NCBI RefSeq assembly: GCF_009932355.1
Contig: NZ_LEKU01000018.1
Location: 1-19,928, forward strand
Reading direction: 5' to 3'
DNA from: Riemerella anatipestifer_E
GTDB taxonomy: Bacteria; Bacteroidota; Bacteroidia; Flavobacteriales; Weeksellaceae
Length of the DNA: 19,928 nucleotides
Positions 7,611-14,334 of the stretch are shown here, in pieces. The position numbers and the translations under genes are program-made. Each line of letters opens with the position of its first letter. Position 1 is the first letter of the stretch. Below the pieces are notes generated by a model. That model did no database searches and was not told the DNA's origin. It saw only the letters and a program-made list of their open reading frames with translations.

Positions 7611-8411
7611 ATGGCAAAGCATAAAGTTATGGTAATTACAGGAACTTCTACTGGGATAGGGTTCTGTTTAGCAGAATATTTTGGTAAGAAAGGCTATGCT
7701 GTTTATGGGTTGAGTAGAAAAACAGTGGAGAGTTCTTATTTTACTTCCATCGCAACAGATATTACCGAAAACGAGCAAGTTAAGTCAGCTATAAATCACA
7801 TCTTATCAAAAGAAAAAGCGATAGATATTCTCATCAATAATGCGGGTATGGGTATGGTAGGAGCGGTAGAAGATGCGTCTAAAGAAGATATACATAAACT
7901 CTTTAATCTTAATTTGGTGGGAGCAGCTCAGATGATGACCGCAGTAATGCCAAGTATGAGGGAGCAAAAAGAAGGTGCTATCATCAATATTTCTAGCATA
8001 GGGAGCGAGATGGGCTTGCCTTTTAGAGGATTTTATTCTGCCTCAAAATCTGCTTTGGATAAAGTGACGGAAGCGATGAGGTACGAAGTTTCCGAATGGA
8101 GTGTCAAAGTGTGTTCTTTGCATTTAGGCGACATCAAGACTAATATTGCCAATCACAGAGTGCAATCTCAAGTATCGGAGCCGTACAAAAATACTTTCGA
8201 TAAAGTTTACCAAGTGATGAACGCTCATGTGGACGACGGCACAGAGCCTATAAAAGTAGCTGAATATATAGAAAATCTTTTGACTAAAAAACAATGGAAA
8301 GCCCACTATTATTTTGGTAAGTTGGGGCAGAAGATAGGCGTACCTCTAAAATGGCTATTGCCACAAAACTTCTACGAAAAACTGATGAGAAAGTATAATC
8401 AAATGGATTAA
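7611..8411 (+). CDS. Short-chain dehydrogenase/reductase (SDR)
   Basis: 266 residues, classical SDR layout. The nucleotide-binding motif TGTSTGIG is at 10-17, NNAG at 76-79, the catalytic serine in NISSIGS near 128-129, and YSASK with Y142 and K146. A C-terminal extension (WKAHYYFGKLGQKIGVPLKWLLPQNFYEKLMRKY) is amphipathic and resembles SDRs acting on lipid-like or bulky substrates, but the substrate is not determinable. It is the last gene of the plus-strand operon, 4 bases after aroA, and is followed by a strong terminator. Co-transcription with aroA suggests no obvious shared pathway. Confidence 0.9.
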   Translation: MAKHKVMVITGTSTGIGFCLAEYFGKKGYAVYGLSRKTVESSYFTSIATDITENEQVKSAINHILSKEKAIDILINNAGMGMVGAVEDASKEDIHKLFNLNLVGAAQMMTAVMPSMREQKEGAIINISSIGSEMGLPFRGFYSASKSALDKVTEAMRYEVSEWSVKVCSLHLGDIKTNIANHRVQSQVSEPYKNTFDKVYQVMNAHVDDGTEPIKVAEYIENLLTKKQWKAHYYFGKLGQKIGVPLKWLLPQNFYEKLMRKYNQMD

Positions 8412-8414
8412 ATA

Positions 8415-8446
8415 AAAAAAGAGGCAATTTATGATGCCTCTTTTTT
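8415..8446. terminator. Bidirectional Rho-independent terminator
   Basis: A perfect stem, AAAAAAGAGGCA / TGCCTCTTTTTT, with an 8-base loop, lying between the convergent SDR gene (ends 8411) and ferredoxin gene (ends 8453). The T tract continues on the plus strand, and an equivalent tract serves the minus strand. Confidence 0.9.
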
Positions 8447-8452
8447 ATTTTT

Positions 8453-8782
8453 CTAAGAATAAGGTGCTATTTCCACCTCTAAGCCATCTATCTCTTCCGT
8501 TATATGGATTTGGCAGCCTAGACGCGAGTTTTCCTTAACATCAAAAGCTTCGGAAAGCATTGCTTCTTCCTCATCGCCTTTTTTAGGTAGAGGCACATCA
8601 TTAAGAATATAAACCTGACAAGACGCACACATCGCCATTCCGCCACATACACTTACAGTACCTTCCTCTGCCAATTCGTAAGCTCTTATCACCTCCATAA
8701 GGTTCATAGACATATCTGTGGGAGCTACTATGTCGTGCTGTACACCCTCTCTATCAGTAATTTTTAGTTGAATATCAGCCAT
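8453..8782 (-). CDS. 2Fe-2S ferredoxin (adrenodoxin-like)
   Basis: 109 residues. The four cluster ligands are visible as C46, C52, C55 (VSVCGGMAMCASCQVY) and C90 (RLGCQI), the C-x5-C-x2-C-x34-C spacing of vertebrate/bacterial-type [2Fe-2S] ferredoxins. It is acidic, as expected for an electron shuttle. It lies 5 bases downstream of the ferredoxin-NADP reductase gene on the same strand. The pair therefore probably works together, the reductase passing NADPH electrons to this ferredoxin, which then serves an unidentified acceptor (for example a P450, dioxygenase or desaturase) not encoded here. Confidence 0.95.
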   Translation of the reverse strand: MADIQLKITDREGVQHDIVAPTDMSMNLMEVIRAYELAEEGTVSVCGGMAMCASCQVYILNDVPLPKKGDEEEAMLSEAFDVKENSRLGCQIHITEEIDGLEVEIAPYS

Positions 8783-8787
8783 AATTT

Positions 8788-9840
8788 TTAGTCTATTTTT
8801 TTAACAACGGCTTTCTCTGCCTCTTTTCTACTGCCATCAAACCCATCAACACCGCTCACGGTAGTGTATTTTAGCACATATTTCTTACCAGGATTAAGCC
8901 TGTTGTAAACGCTTTGGCACATTAAAGTTGCCTCATGGAAGCCACATAAAATCAGTTTTAGTTTACCAGGATAAGTATTGATATCACCAATAGCATAAAT
9001 ACCTTCTCTATTGGTTTGGTAGTCTAGAGCGTTATTTACTTTTATAGAGTTTTTCTCTATTTCTAGTCCCCAATCAGCGATAGGACCGAGTTTTGGTGTA
9101 AGTCCAAAAAGAGGAATGAAATAATCTGTCTCTATTTCCGTTTTTTCACCCTCACGCTCTATCACAATACTTTCTAAAGTATTAGAACCTTTAAGCTCTA
9201 CCACTTCTGCAGGTGTAACAAGGTTAATTTTACCTTGGTTTTTCAGCTCTTGTACTTTTTCTACAGAATCTAAGGCTCCTCTAAATTCATTTCGTCTGTG
9301 TACCAAAGTAACCTCTTTAGCTACATTAGACAAAAAGATACTCCAATCCAAAGCAGAATCTCCGCCCCCTGCAATTACAATTTTTTTATCTCTAAAAACT
9401 TCTGGGTCTTTTACAAAATACTCCACACCATTTTCCTCATATTTTTCTAAGTTTTCTAGAAGAGGTTTTCTCGGTTCAAAAGTACCTAACCCTCCTGCTA
9501 TTGCTACTGCTTTGGCACGGTGTACTGTTCCTTTATTGGTAATTACTTCAAACCATTCATCATCTATTTTTTCTAGACTTACAGCAGTTTCTGCTAGAGT
9601 AAACCCTGGTTGAAATTGTTTAATCTGTTCCATTAAATTATCCACCAACTCTCCCGCATTTACAGACGGATAACCTGGTATATCAAAAATAGGTTTCTTA
9701 GGATAAAGTTCAGCTAATTGTCCACCAGGTTGTGGCAAAGCGTCTATGATGTGGCATTTGAGTTTTAACAATCCTGCTTCAAAAACGGCAAAAAGCCCCG
9801 TAGGTCCTGCTCCTATAATGAGTAAATCTGTAGTAATCAT
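8788..9840 (-). CDS. Thioredoxin-reductase-like ferredoxin-NADP reductase
   Basis: 350 residues. The FAD-binding motif GAGPTG is at 10-15 with ALPQPGGQL near 34-42. The NADP-binding GGGDSALDW starts at 158, with HRRNEFRG (181-188) typical of NADP(H) phosphate recognition. The FAD-binding IYAIGD is near 280. The CxxC redox motif of thioredoxin reductases is absent, and a C-terminal extension (TTVSGVDGFDGSRKE) is present. Both features point to the type 2 ferredoxin-NADP+ reductase family. The adjacent downstream ferredoxin supports this. A possible promoter box TACTTTTG lies at 9880-9887. Confidence 0.92.
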   Translation of the reverse strand: MITTDLLIIGAGPTGLFAVFEAGLLKLKCHIIDALPQPGGQLAELYPKKPIFDIPGYPSVNAGELVDNLMEQIKQFQPGFTLAETAVSLEKIDDEWFEVITNKGTVHRAKAVAIAGGLGTFEPRKPLLENLEKYEENGVEYFVKDPEVFRDKKIVIAGGGDSALDWSIFLSNVAKEVTLVHRRNEFRGALDSVEKVQELKNQGKINLVTPAEVVELKGSNTLESIVIEREGEKTEIETDYFIPLFGLTPKLGPIADWGLEIEKNSIKVNNALDYQTNREGIYAIGDINTYPGKLKLILCGFHEATLMCQSVYNRLNPGKKYVLKYTTVSGVDGFDGSRKEAEKAVVKKID

Positions 9841-9871
9841 AATATGTAAAAAACTTTGGAATTAAATTATA

Positions 9872-9879
9872 TATCTTTG
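9872..9879 (+). promoter_or_regulatory. -7 box TATCTTTG before the DUF3108 gene
   Basis: TATCTTTG matches the TAnnTTTG box. It lies 98 bases before the ATG at 9978. No TTTG is found at the ideal -33 distance; the nearest ends only 13 bases upstream. It directly abuts the oppositely oriented box at 9880-9887. Confidence 0.45.
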
Positions 9880-9887
9880 CAAAAGTA
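9880..9887 (-). promoter_or_regulatory. -7 box TACTTTTG before the ferredoxin reductase gene
   Basis: On the minus strand, CAAAAGTA reads TACTTTTG, a TAnnTTTG match, 39 bases before the ATG at 9840. No -33 TTG is seen. It is back-to-back with the plus-strand box at 9872-9879, forming a 16-base near-palindrome. The two promoters, if both are real, could not fire at once on one molecule. Confidence 0.45.
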
Positions 9888-9977
9888 CTAATTTTGTTGA
9901 AACTACATCGTAACTTTAGTTACATAAACCATAATGTTATGGGGTGAGTTGGCAAAGTATTTGTAAATTTTAAAAGT

Positions 9978-10745
9978 ATGAAAAAGATATTATATTTAAT
10001 GACTCTTGTAATTTCGGCAGGTTTGTGGTCGCAAATTACCAATATTAAGTCTGGAGAAACTTTAACTTATAGAATTCATTATGGAATATTAAACGCAGGT
10101 TATGCTACACTTAATATTAAGGAGACAACCTATAAAGGTGAACCTCATTATTATGTAAAAGGAACAGGTAAAACCACGGGAGCTGTAAGGGCTTTCTTCA
10201 AGGTAGAAGACCTTTATGAAAGCTATATCAATATCAGCACTGCGTTACCTAGCTTCTATGTGCGAAATGTGCAAGAGGGTAGTTATAGACAGCATTTAGA
10301 AACGGTTTTTAATCATTCCAACCAAACACTTATTTTAACCGATAAGAAAACACCGTCTAATGGTTCTAAAACTCTAAAATCAGTCAAAGGTATACAAGAT
10401 ATGCTTTCTGCTTTCTATTACTTAAGAAGTAGAGATAATTCTGCATTAAAAGTAGGAACAAGCATAAAAATGAATGTATGGATTGATGATGAAATGTTTC
10501 CTTTCCAGTTGAGAGTTACGGGTGTAGAAACCAAAAGAACTAAATTTGGTAAGGTAGAATGTCTTAAAATTATCCCTTCGGTAATGAGTGGACGAGTATT
10601 TAAAGACCAAGAAGGAGTAACAATGTGGGTAACAAACGATGCTAATCATATCCCCGTGGAACTAAAAGCGGAGCTTGCAGTAGGTTCTTTAAAAGCAAGT
10701 CTAGACGACTACAAAAATGTAAAGTATAATATCAATTTTAAATAA
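9978..10745 (+). CDS. DUF3108 domain exported protein
   Basis: 255 residues with a signal peptide (about 1-19, ending LWSQ), so predicted periplasmic or outer-membrane associated. The rest reads as a DUF3108 protein: SGETLTYRIHYGILNAGYATLNI near the start, then PSFYVRNVQEGSYRQ, GIQDMLSAFYYLRS, FGKVECLKIIPSV and MWVTNDANHIPVELKAEL. The family is of unknown function; it forms a beta-barrel-like or lipocalin-like fold in some predictions. It lies 30 bases before the DUF2480 gene on the same strand. Functional assignment is not possible from the sequence. Confidence 0.85.
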   Translation: MKKILYLMTLVISAGLWSQITNIKSGETLTYRIHYGILNAGYATLNIKETTYKGEPHYYVKGTGKTTGAVRAFFKVEDLYESYINISTALPSFYVRNVQEGSYRQHLETVFNHSNQTLILTDKKTPSNGSKTLKSVKGIQDMLSAFYYLRSRDNSALKVGTSIKMNVWIDDEMFPFQLRVTGVETKRTKFGKVECLKIIPSVMSGRVFKDQEGVTMWVTNDANHIPVELKAELAVGSLKASLDDYKNVKYNINFK

Positions 10746-10775
10746 TTGATGGGCTAAATTCATTTTATAAAAGCA

Positions 10776-11276
10776 ATGTCAGAGATTAAAAATAAAGTCG
10801 CAGAAAGCGGATTAGTTAATTTTGATTTATCTTCTTTAGTCCCTAAAGGGAAAAGGTTAGGGATAGATTTGAAGCCATTTTTATTCCAAGAGTTGGTTCT
10901 TAAAGAAAAAGATTTCAGAGAAAAAGTGAAGGGGCTAGAGTTAGATTCATATAAAGATGCTTATGTTTACATCTATAACTCTGCGGAAGCCATTGTCCCT
11001 TTGTGGGCTTATTTTTTAATTGCATCTCAATTATCTGGAATTGCTAAGAAGGTAATTTATGGTGATAAAGATGAGTTAGAGTTACTCATTATGCATCAAG
11101 CTCTAAATGATTATGATTTTTCTAATCTAAAAGATAAAAGAGTTTTAGTAAAAGGTTGTACAGATGAAAATATTCCAGAAAATGCTTATATTGAGTTAGT
11201 TGAAAAATTAAAGCCAATTGTTAAATCTTTGATGTTTGGGGAAGCTTGCAGTAATGTACCTATATTTAAAAATTAG
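10776..11276 (+). CDS. DUF2480 family protein
   Basis: 166 residues without signal peptide or membrane segment, so cytoplasmic. The pattern VNFDLSSLVPKGKRLGIDLKPFLFQELVLKEKDFR (split) and PLWAYFLIASQL near residues 75-86 matches the DUF2480 family. That family is restricted to Bacteroidota and conserved in the phylum. The C-terminal half holds VLVKGCTDENIPENAYIELVEKLKP, then FGEACSNVPIFK at the end, with two cysteines (C126 and C158 approximately) that could bind a metal or cofactor. The function is unknown. It is probably co-transcribed with the flanking DUF3108 and DUF937 genes. Confidence 0.85.
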   Translation: MSEIKNKVAESGLVNFDLSSLVPKGKRLGIDLKPFLFQELVLKEKDFREKVKGLELDSYKDAYVYIYNSAEAIVPLWAYFLIASQLSGIAKKVIYGDKDELELLIMHQALNDYDFSNLKDKRVLVKGCTDENIPENAYIELVEKLKPIVKSLMFGEACSNVPIFKN

Positions 11277-11323
11277 GAATGGTTTTTGATAGGTTACAAA
11301 ACAACATAAAAATTTAAATTAAA

Positions 11324-11989
11324 ATGAGTTTATTAGACCTTATCACAGGAAACCCAGGAACACAAGTAGCAGAAAAAGCAGAATCAAAGTTTGGAATTAG
11401 CAAAAGTCAAATTATGGCTTTATTGGTGGTAGCAACGCCACTAGTAATTTCTTACCTTAGAAATAAATCTAAAGATGAAAAAGAGGCAGAAGCACTTAAT
11501 AATGCTTTAGAAAAAGACCATGATGGTAGTATATTAGATGATGTAAGTCAGGTAGAAAATAGACAAGAGGAAGGTAATAGCATTCTAAGTCACATTTTTG
11601 GAGATAAAAAATCAACTGTAGAAAATCAGCTTTCTCAAAATACAGGGATTTCTATGGATAAAATAGGACCTTTGATGGCGATGTTAGCTCCTGTTATTAT
11701 GGGATATATAGGAAAACAAAAGAGAGAAAATAATGTAACTTCAGGAGGAGGACTTTCGGACTTACTAGGAGGTATTTTAGGACAAGGTTCTCAGGAAGCA
11801 CAACAAGGAGGTGGAGGTAATCCTCTTACAGATTTACTCGGAAGTGTTCTAGGTGGTGGACAATCACAACAAGGAGGCGGTAATCCGCTCAATGATATTT
11901 TAGGAAGTGTCTTAGGTGGAGGAGACAACAAACAACAAAGTGGAGGACTAGGTGGTCTATTAGGTGGATTGTTTGGTGGTAGCAAGTAA
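11324..11989 (+). CDS. DUF937 protein with Gly/Gln-rich tandem-repeat tail
   Basis: 221 residues. Residues ~1-130 match DUF937 (YidB-like): SLLDLITGNPG, FGISKSQIMALLVVATPLVISYL, then a second similar half VENQLSQNTGISMDKIGPLMAMLAPVIMGYIG. From ~145 the tail is low complexity, with two near-identical repeats of about 20 residues (GGGNPLTDLLGSVLGGGQ and GGGNPLNDILGSVLGGGD) followed by GGLGGLLGGLFGGSK. The repeats are visible in DNA at about 11811-11930. The function is unknown. The repeat unit amphipathicity suggests self-association, but that is inference. It is last in the 9978-11989 cluster and is followed by a terminator. Confidence 0.85.
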   Translation: MSLLDLITGNPGTQVAEKAESKFGISKSQIMALLVVATPLVISYLRNKSKDEKEAEALNNALEKDHDGSILDDVSQVENRQEEGNSILSHIFGDKKSTVENQLSQNTGISMDKIGPLMAMLAPVIMGYIGKQKRENNVTSGGGLSDLLGGILGQGSQEAQQGGGGNPLTDLLGSVLGGGQSQQGGGNPLNDILGSVLGGGDNKQQSGGLGGLLGGLFGGSK

Positions 11990-12040
11990 CAAATACTAAC
12001 AATTTGATTTTTACCAATCAATAATTGTGGTAATAAGATA

Positions 12041-12070
12041 AAAAAGTCGAAGTTTATACTTCGGCTTTTT
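12041..12070 (+). terminator. Rho-independent terminator after the DUF937 gene
   Basis: A 13-bp stem (12041-12053 with 12058-12070, one G-T pair; core GTCGAAGT/ACTTCGGC) with loop TTAT, ending in a T run. It closes the 9978-11989 cluster. Confidence 0.85.
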
Positions 12071-12115
12071 ACTTTTAAGTAAATGAGATTAGATAGGTAT
12101 AAATCTAAAAATCCT

Positions 12116-12123
12116 TATATTTG
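12116..12123 (+). promoter_or_regulatory. -7 box TATATTTG before the DHS-like gene
   Basis: TATATTTG fits TAnnTTTG and lies 16 bases before the ATG at 12140, implying an almost leaderless or very short leader. It follows the terminator at 12041-12070, so the DHS-like gene has its own promoter. No clear -33 TTG is visible. Confidence 0.6.
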
Positions 12124-12139
12124 CGATAAATAAAAAATT

Positions 12140-13114
12140 ATGAGTAAACCGATTACTGAATTTATAGAAAAATACTATTTACACTTTAATGCTGCTGCAT
12201 TAGTAGATGCTTCTAAAGGTTATGTAGCACACCTAAAAGATGGTGGTAAAATGATGATTACCTTAGCGGGAGCAATGTCTACCGCAGAGATGGGTAAGAT
12301 TCTAGCAGAAATGATAAGACAAGATAAAGTTCAAATCATTTCTTGTACAGGAGCTAATTTAGAGGAGGATTTGATGAATCTGGTAGCACATTCTCATTAC
12401 GAGAGAGTGCCTAATTATAGAGATTTAACACCTCAGCAAGAGTGGGATTTATTAGAGAGAGGTCTTAACCGTGTAACGGATACTTGTATTCCAGAAGAGG
12501 AAGCCTTCAGAAGACTTCAAAAACACATTGTAGAAATTTGGAAAGATGCAGAAGCTAAAGGAGAAAGATATTTCCCTCACGAGTATATGTATAAAATGCT
12601 ACTATCTGGTGTACTTGAGCAGTATTATGAAATACCTAAAGAGAACTCATGGATGTTAGCGGCTGCTGAGAAAAATTTACCTATCGTTGTACCAGGTTGG
12701 GAAGATTCTACAATGGGGAACATCTTTGCTAGCTACTGTATCAAAGGAGAATTAAACCCTTCTACGATGAAATCAGGGATAGAGTATATGACTTATCTAG
12801 CTGATTGGTACACTAAAAACTGTGGTGGTAAGGGAGTTGGTTTCTTCCAAATTGGAGGAGGTATTGCGGGAGATTTCCCTATCTGTGTGGTACCAATGCT
12901 TTATCAAGATATGGAAATGCACGATATTCCGTTTTGGTCTTATTTCTGCCAAATATCAGATTCAACCACTTCTTACGGTTCATACTCTGGGGCAGTACCA
13001 AATGAGAAAATCACTTGGGGTAAATTAGATATAGACACACCTAAATTTATCGTGGAAAGTGATGCTACGATTTGTGCACCTCTAATGTTCCAATATGTGT
13101 TAGAAAATTCGTAG
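12140..13114 (+). CDS. Deoxyhypusine synthase-like NAD-dependent enzyme
   Basis: 324 residues covering the whole deoxyhypusine synthase (DHS) fold. Visible features: TLAGAMSTAEMGKI near 40-55; the NAD-site stretch ISCTGANLEEDLMNLVAHSHY; VVPGWEDSTMGNI near 184-196; GGGIAGDFPICVVPMLYQD; and NEKITWGKLD, where K295 corresponds to the lysine that forms the covalent imine intermediate in eukaryotic DHS. The catalytic lysine is therefore kept. Bacteria have no eIF5A, so the substrate is something else. Homospermidine synthesis or another aminobutyl transfer from spermidine is the usual proposal for bacterial DHS-like proteins. The gene stands alone with its own promoter and terminator. Confidence 0.9.
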   Translation: MSKPITEFIEKYYLHFNAAALVDASKGYVAHLKDGGKMMITLAGAMSTAEMGKILAEMIRQDKVQIISCTGANLEEDLMNLVAHSHYERVPNYRDLTPQQEWDLLERGLNRVTDTCIPEEEAFRRLQKHIVEIWKDAEAKGERYFPHEYMYKMLLSGVLEQYYEIPKENSWMLAAAEKNLPIVVPGWEDSTMGNIFASYCIKGELNPSTMKSGIEYMTYLADWYTKNCGGKGVGFFQIGGGIAGDFPICVVPMLYQDMEMHDIPFWSYFCQISDSTTSYGSYSGAVPNEKITWGKLDIDTPKFIVESDATICAPLMFQYVLENS

Positions 13115-13146
13115 GAAATAAAGTTGATATATAATTTTTGGAAGAG

Positions 13147-13183
13147 TTGGGTTTAATCTATATGATTGAACTCAATTTTTTTT
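13147..13183 (+). terminator. Rho-independent terminator after the DHS-like gene
   Basis: A 12-bp stem (13147-13158 with 13164-13175, two G-U pairs; TTGGGTTTAATC / GATTGAACTCAA), loop TATAT, followed by eight T residues at 13176-13183. It separates the DHS-like transcript from the structured stretch that follows. Confidence 0.85.
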
Positions 13184-13186
13184 AAT

Positions 13187-13375
13187 AATGTGATGGTGCG
13201 TGAGGGATAGAGGCGGTATCCTTTTTCTTTTTTGGGATTGGGCTTTGGTGTTGAAAAAAAGAAAAAGATATAGCCGAAAGCCCGACGGCGAGGCACTAGC
13301 TTTGGGGTTAGGGAGCCGGCATGCCCTAATTATTTTAGACAAAAATCGCCTCCAAATGATGAAGGCGATTTTTTT
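13187..13375 (+). ncRNA. Candidate structured small RNA (Bacteroidota intergenic element)
   Basis: This stretch has no convincing coding sequence but contains consecutive stems. GGATA/TATCC lies at 13205-13209/13217-13221. A long T-rich/A-rich arm pairs 13221-13233 with 13255-13267. GCCG/CGGC pairs 13273-13276 with 13286-13289. TTAGGG/CCCTAA pairs 13308-13313 with 13324-13329. A terminator at 13341-13373 closes the element. The sequence landmarks (GAGGGATAG.GGCGGTATCC, GATATAGCC, AAAGCCCGACGG, GGCATGCCC) resemble an element I recall recurring between genes of Flavobacteriia. It may be the Flavo-1 RNA motif, but I cannot confirm that name from the sequence. It follows a separate terminator, so it is probably transcribed on its own; no TAnnTTTG box was found. 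An 86-residue reading frame crossing it (13200-13460) looks spurious. Confidence 0.5.
13341..13373. terminator. Rho-independent terminator, bidirectional
   Basis: A perfect 11-bp stem, AAAAATCGCCT / AGGCGATTTTT, with an 11-base loop and a run of seven Ts on the plus strand. It ends the candidate RNA at 13187-13375 and also lies downstream of the minus-strand lipoprotein gene that ends at 13395. Confidence 0.85.
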
Positions 13376-13394
13376 ACGTCAATATGGTTTTAGA

Positions 13395-14228
13395 TTATTT
13401 ATTATACTCTATTGTAATGGTACTTGTTTTCTTAAAGCTCCCATCCTCTTGTTTGTGTAAAATATCTTTTTTAAGAGGGAAATTAAGGGTATTGTACTCA
13501 TTCTGGTGTTTATATTCTGAAAGATTATTCGTGTAGGAAGATTTGTACTCTTCACTAGATGCGATGATATTATGAGGCACCGAAAGTTGCTCTCCTCTAA
13601 AAGAGCTATAGCTTAACTTGTCAAGACCTGTTACATTTTTAAAAGCGGCATTTTTAGTATCATAAACATAAGTAGCTTCATGTGTCGATTGGTAAGACTT
13701 ACTAGTATCTAAAGAATGAATTACCTGTTTATTAGCATCCAAAGTAAAAACAATAGTCCCCTCACTTGTATTACTGCTACCACTATAAGTGTTGGTTTGT
13801 GTGTAATTAGCCGTTACTTTATTCCCAGAAATAGTATAGTTACAAGTACGTGTATAGATAGTATTCTCACCAACATACTCTTCAACTTCTTTAATCAGAT
13901 TCCCCTGATTATCGTATGTAAATGTATAAGTGCTTTCGGGATCTGATATTTTGGTAATTAAATCCCCTTGGTATGTAATCGTAGTGACATCTGTAGACTG
14001 ACTACCGTCTTGACTTGTTTCTAAATAGGTGATTTTTGAAAGTTTATTACCTGAATAATCCAGCCTAACATCTGACTGTAAATGAAAAGTACCTTGCTCA
14101 TCGTAATAGCCACTTTTCATTTTAATAGGTAGAACCGACTGTTCAACAGGCGTTTCCTCTAGTCTGTCATTGTTATTACACGCTACAAAAGTAGCCATAG
14201 CTACAAAAGGGAGAATAAGTTTTTTCAT
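13395..14228 (-). CDS. Lipoprotein with YD/RHS-like repeats
   Basis: 277 residues. A type II signal peptide with lipobox FVAC puts the lipidated cysteine at residue 17, followed by NNND. The body is beta-rich with short motifs of the RHS/YD type (VRLDYSGNKLSKITYLE, ITYQGDLITKISD, FTYDNQGNLIKEVEEY, CNYTISGNKVTANY). Such strands are common in Bacteroidota lipoproteins of unknown role, probably exposed at the cell surface or in the periplasm. No catalytic motif was seen. It is alone on its strand, with a promoter-like box at 14257-14264 and a terminator at 13341-13373. Confidence 0.85.
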   Translation of the reverse strand: MKKLILPFVAMATFVACNNNDRLEETPVEQSVLPIKMKSGYYDEQGTFHLQSDVRLDYSGNKLSKITYLETSQDGSQSTDVTTITYQGDLITKISDPESTYTFTYDNQGNLIKEVEEYVGENTIYTRTCNYTISGNKVTANYTQTNTYSGSSNTSEGTIVFTLDANKQVIHSLDTSKSYQSTHEATYVYDTKNAAFKNVTGLDKLSYSSFRGEQLSVPHNIIASSEEYKSSYTNNLSEYKHQNEYNTLNFPLKKDILHKQEDGSFKKTSTITIEYNK

Positions 14229-14256
14229 TTTAATTTAATTTTATAGATTACAGACG

Positions 14257-14264
14257 CAAAAATA
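14257..14264 (-). promoter_or_regulatory. -7 box TATTTTTG before the lipoprotein gene
   Basis: CAAAAATA on the plus strand reads TATTTTTG on the minus strand, 29 bases before the ATG at 14228. It matches TAnnTTTG; no TTG is present at the usual -33 distance. Confidence 0.55.
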
Positions 14265-14276
14265 CGACTTTTTTCA

Positions 14277-14319
14277 AAAAAATACCCCTTTATTCATGAT
14301 GAGTAAAGGGGTATTTTTT
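14277..14319 (-). terminator. Rho-independent terminator after katG
   Basis: A perfect 16-bp stem (14277-14292 with 14304-14319, core TACCCCTTTA/TAAAGGGGTA) with an 11-base loop, 16 bases downstream of the katG stop on the minus strand. Confidence 0.9.
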
Positions 14320-14334
14320 GTTAAATAAATTTTA

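Noticed and set aside
11791..12021. Proline-rich minus-strand reading frame
   Set aside because: It is the antisense shadow of the Gly/Gln-rich tail of the DUF937 protein.
13200..13460. 86-residue plus-strand reading frame
   Set aside because: It runs through a structured RNA candidate and a Rho-independent terminator into the antisense of the lipoprotein gene, and its composition is not protein-like.
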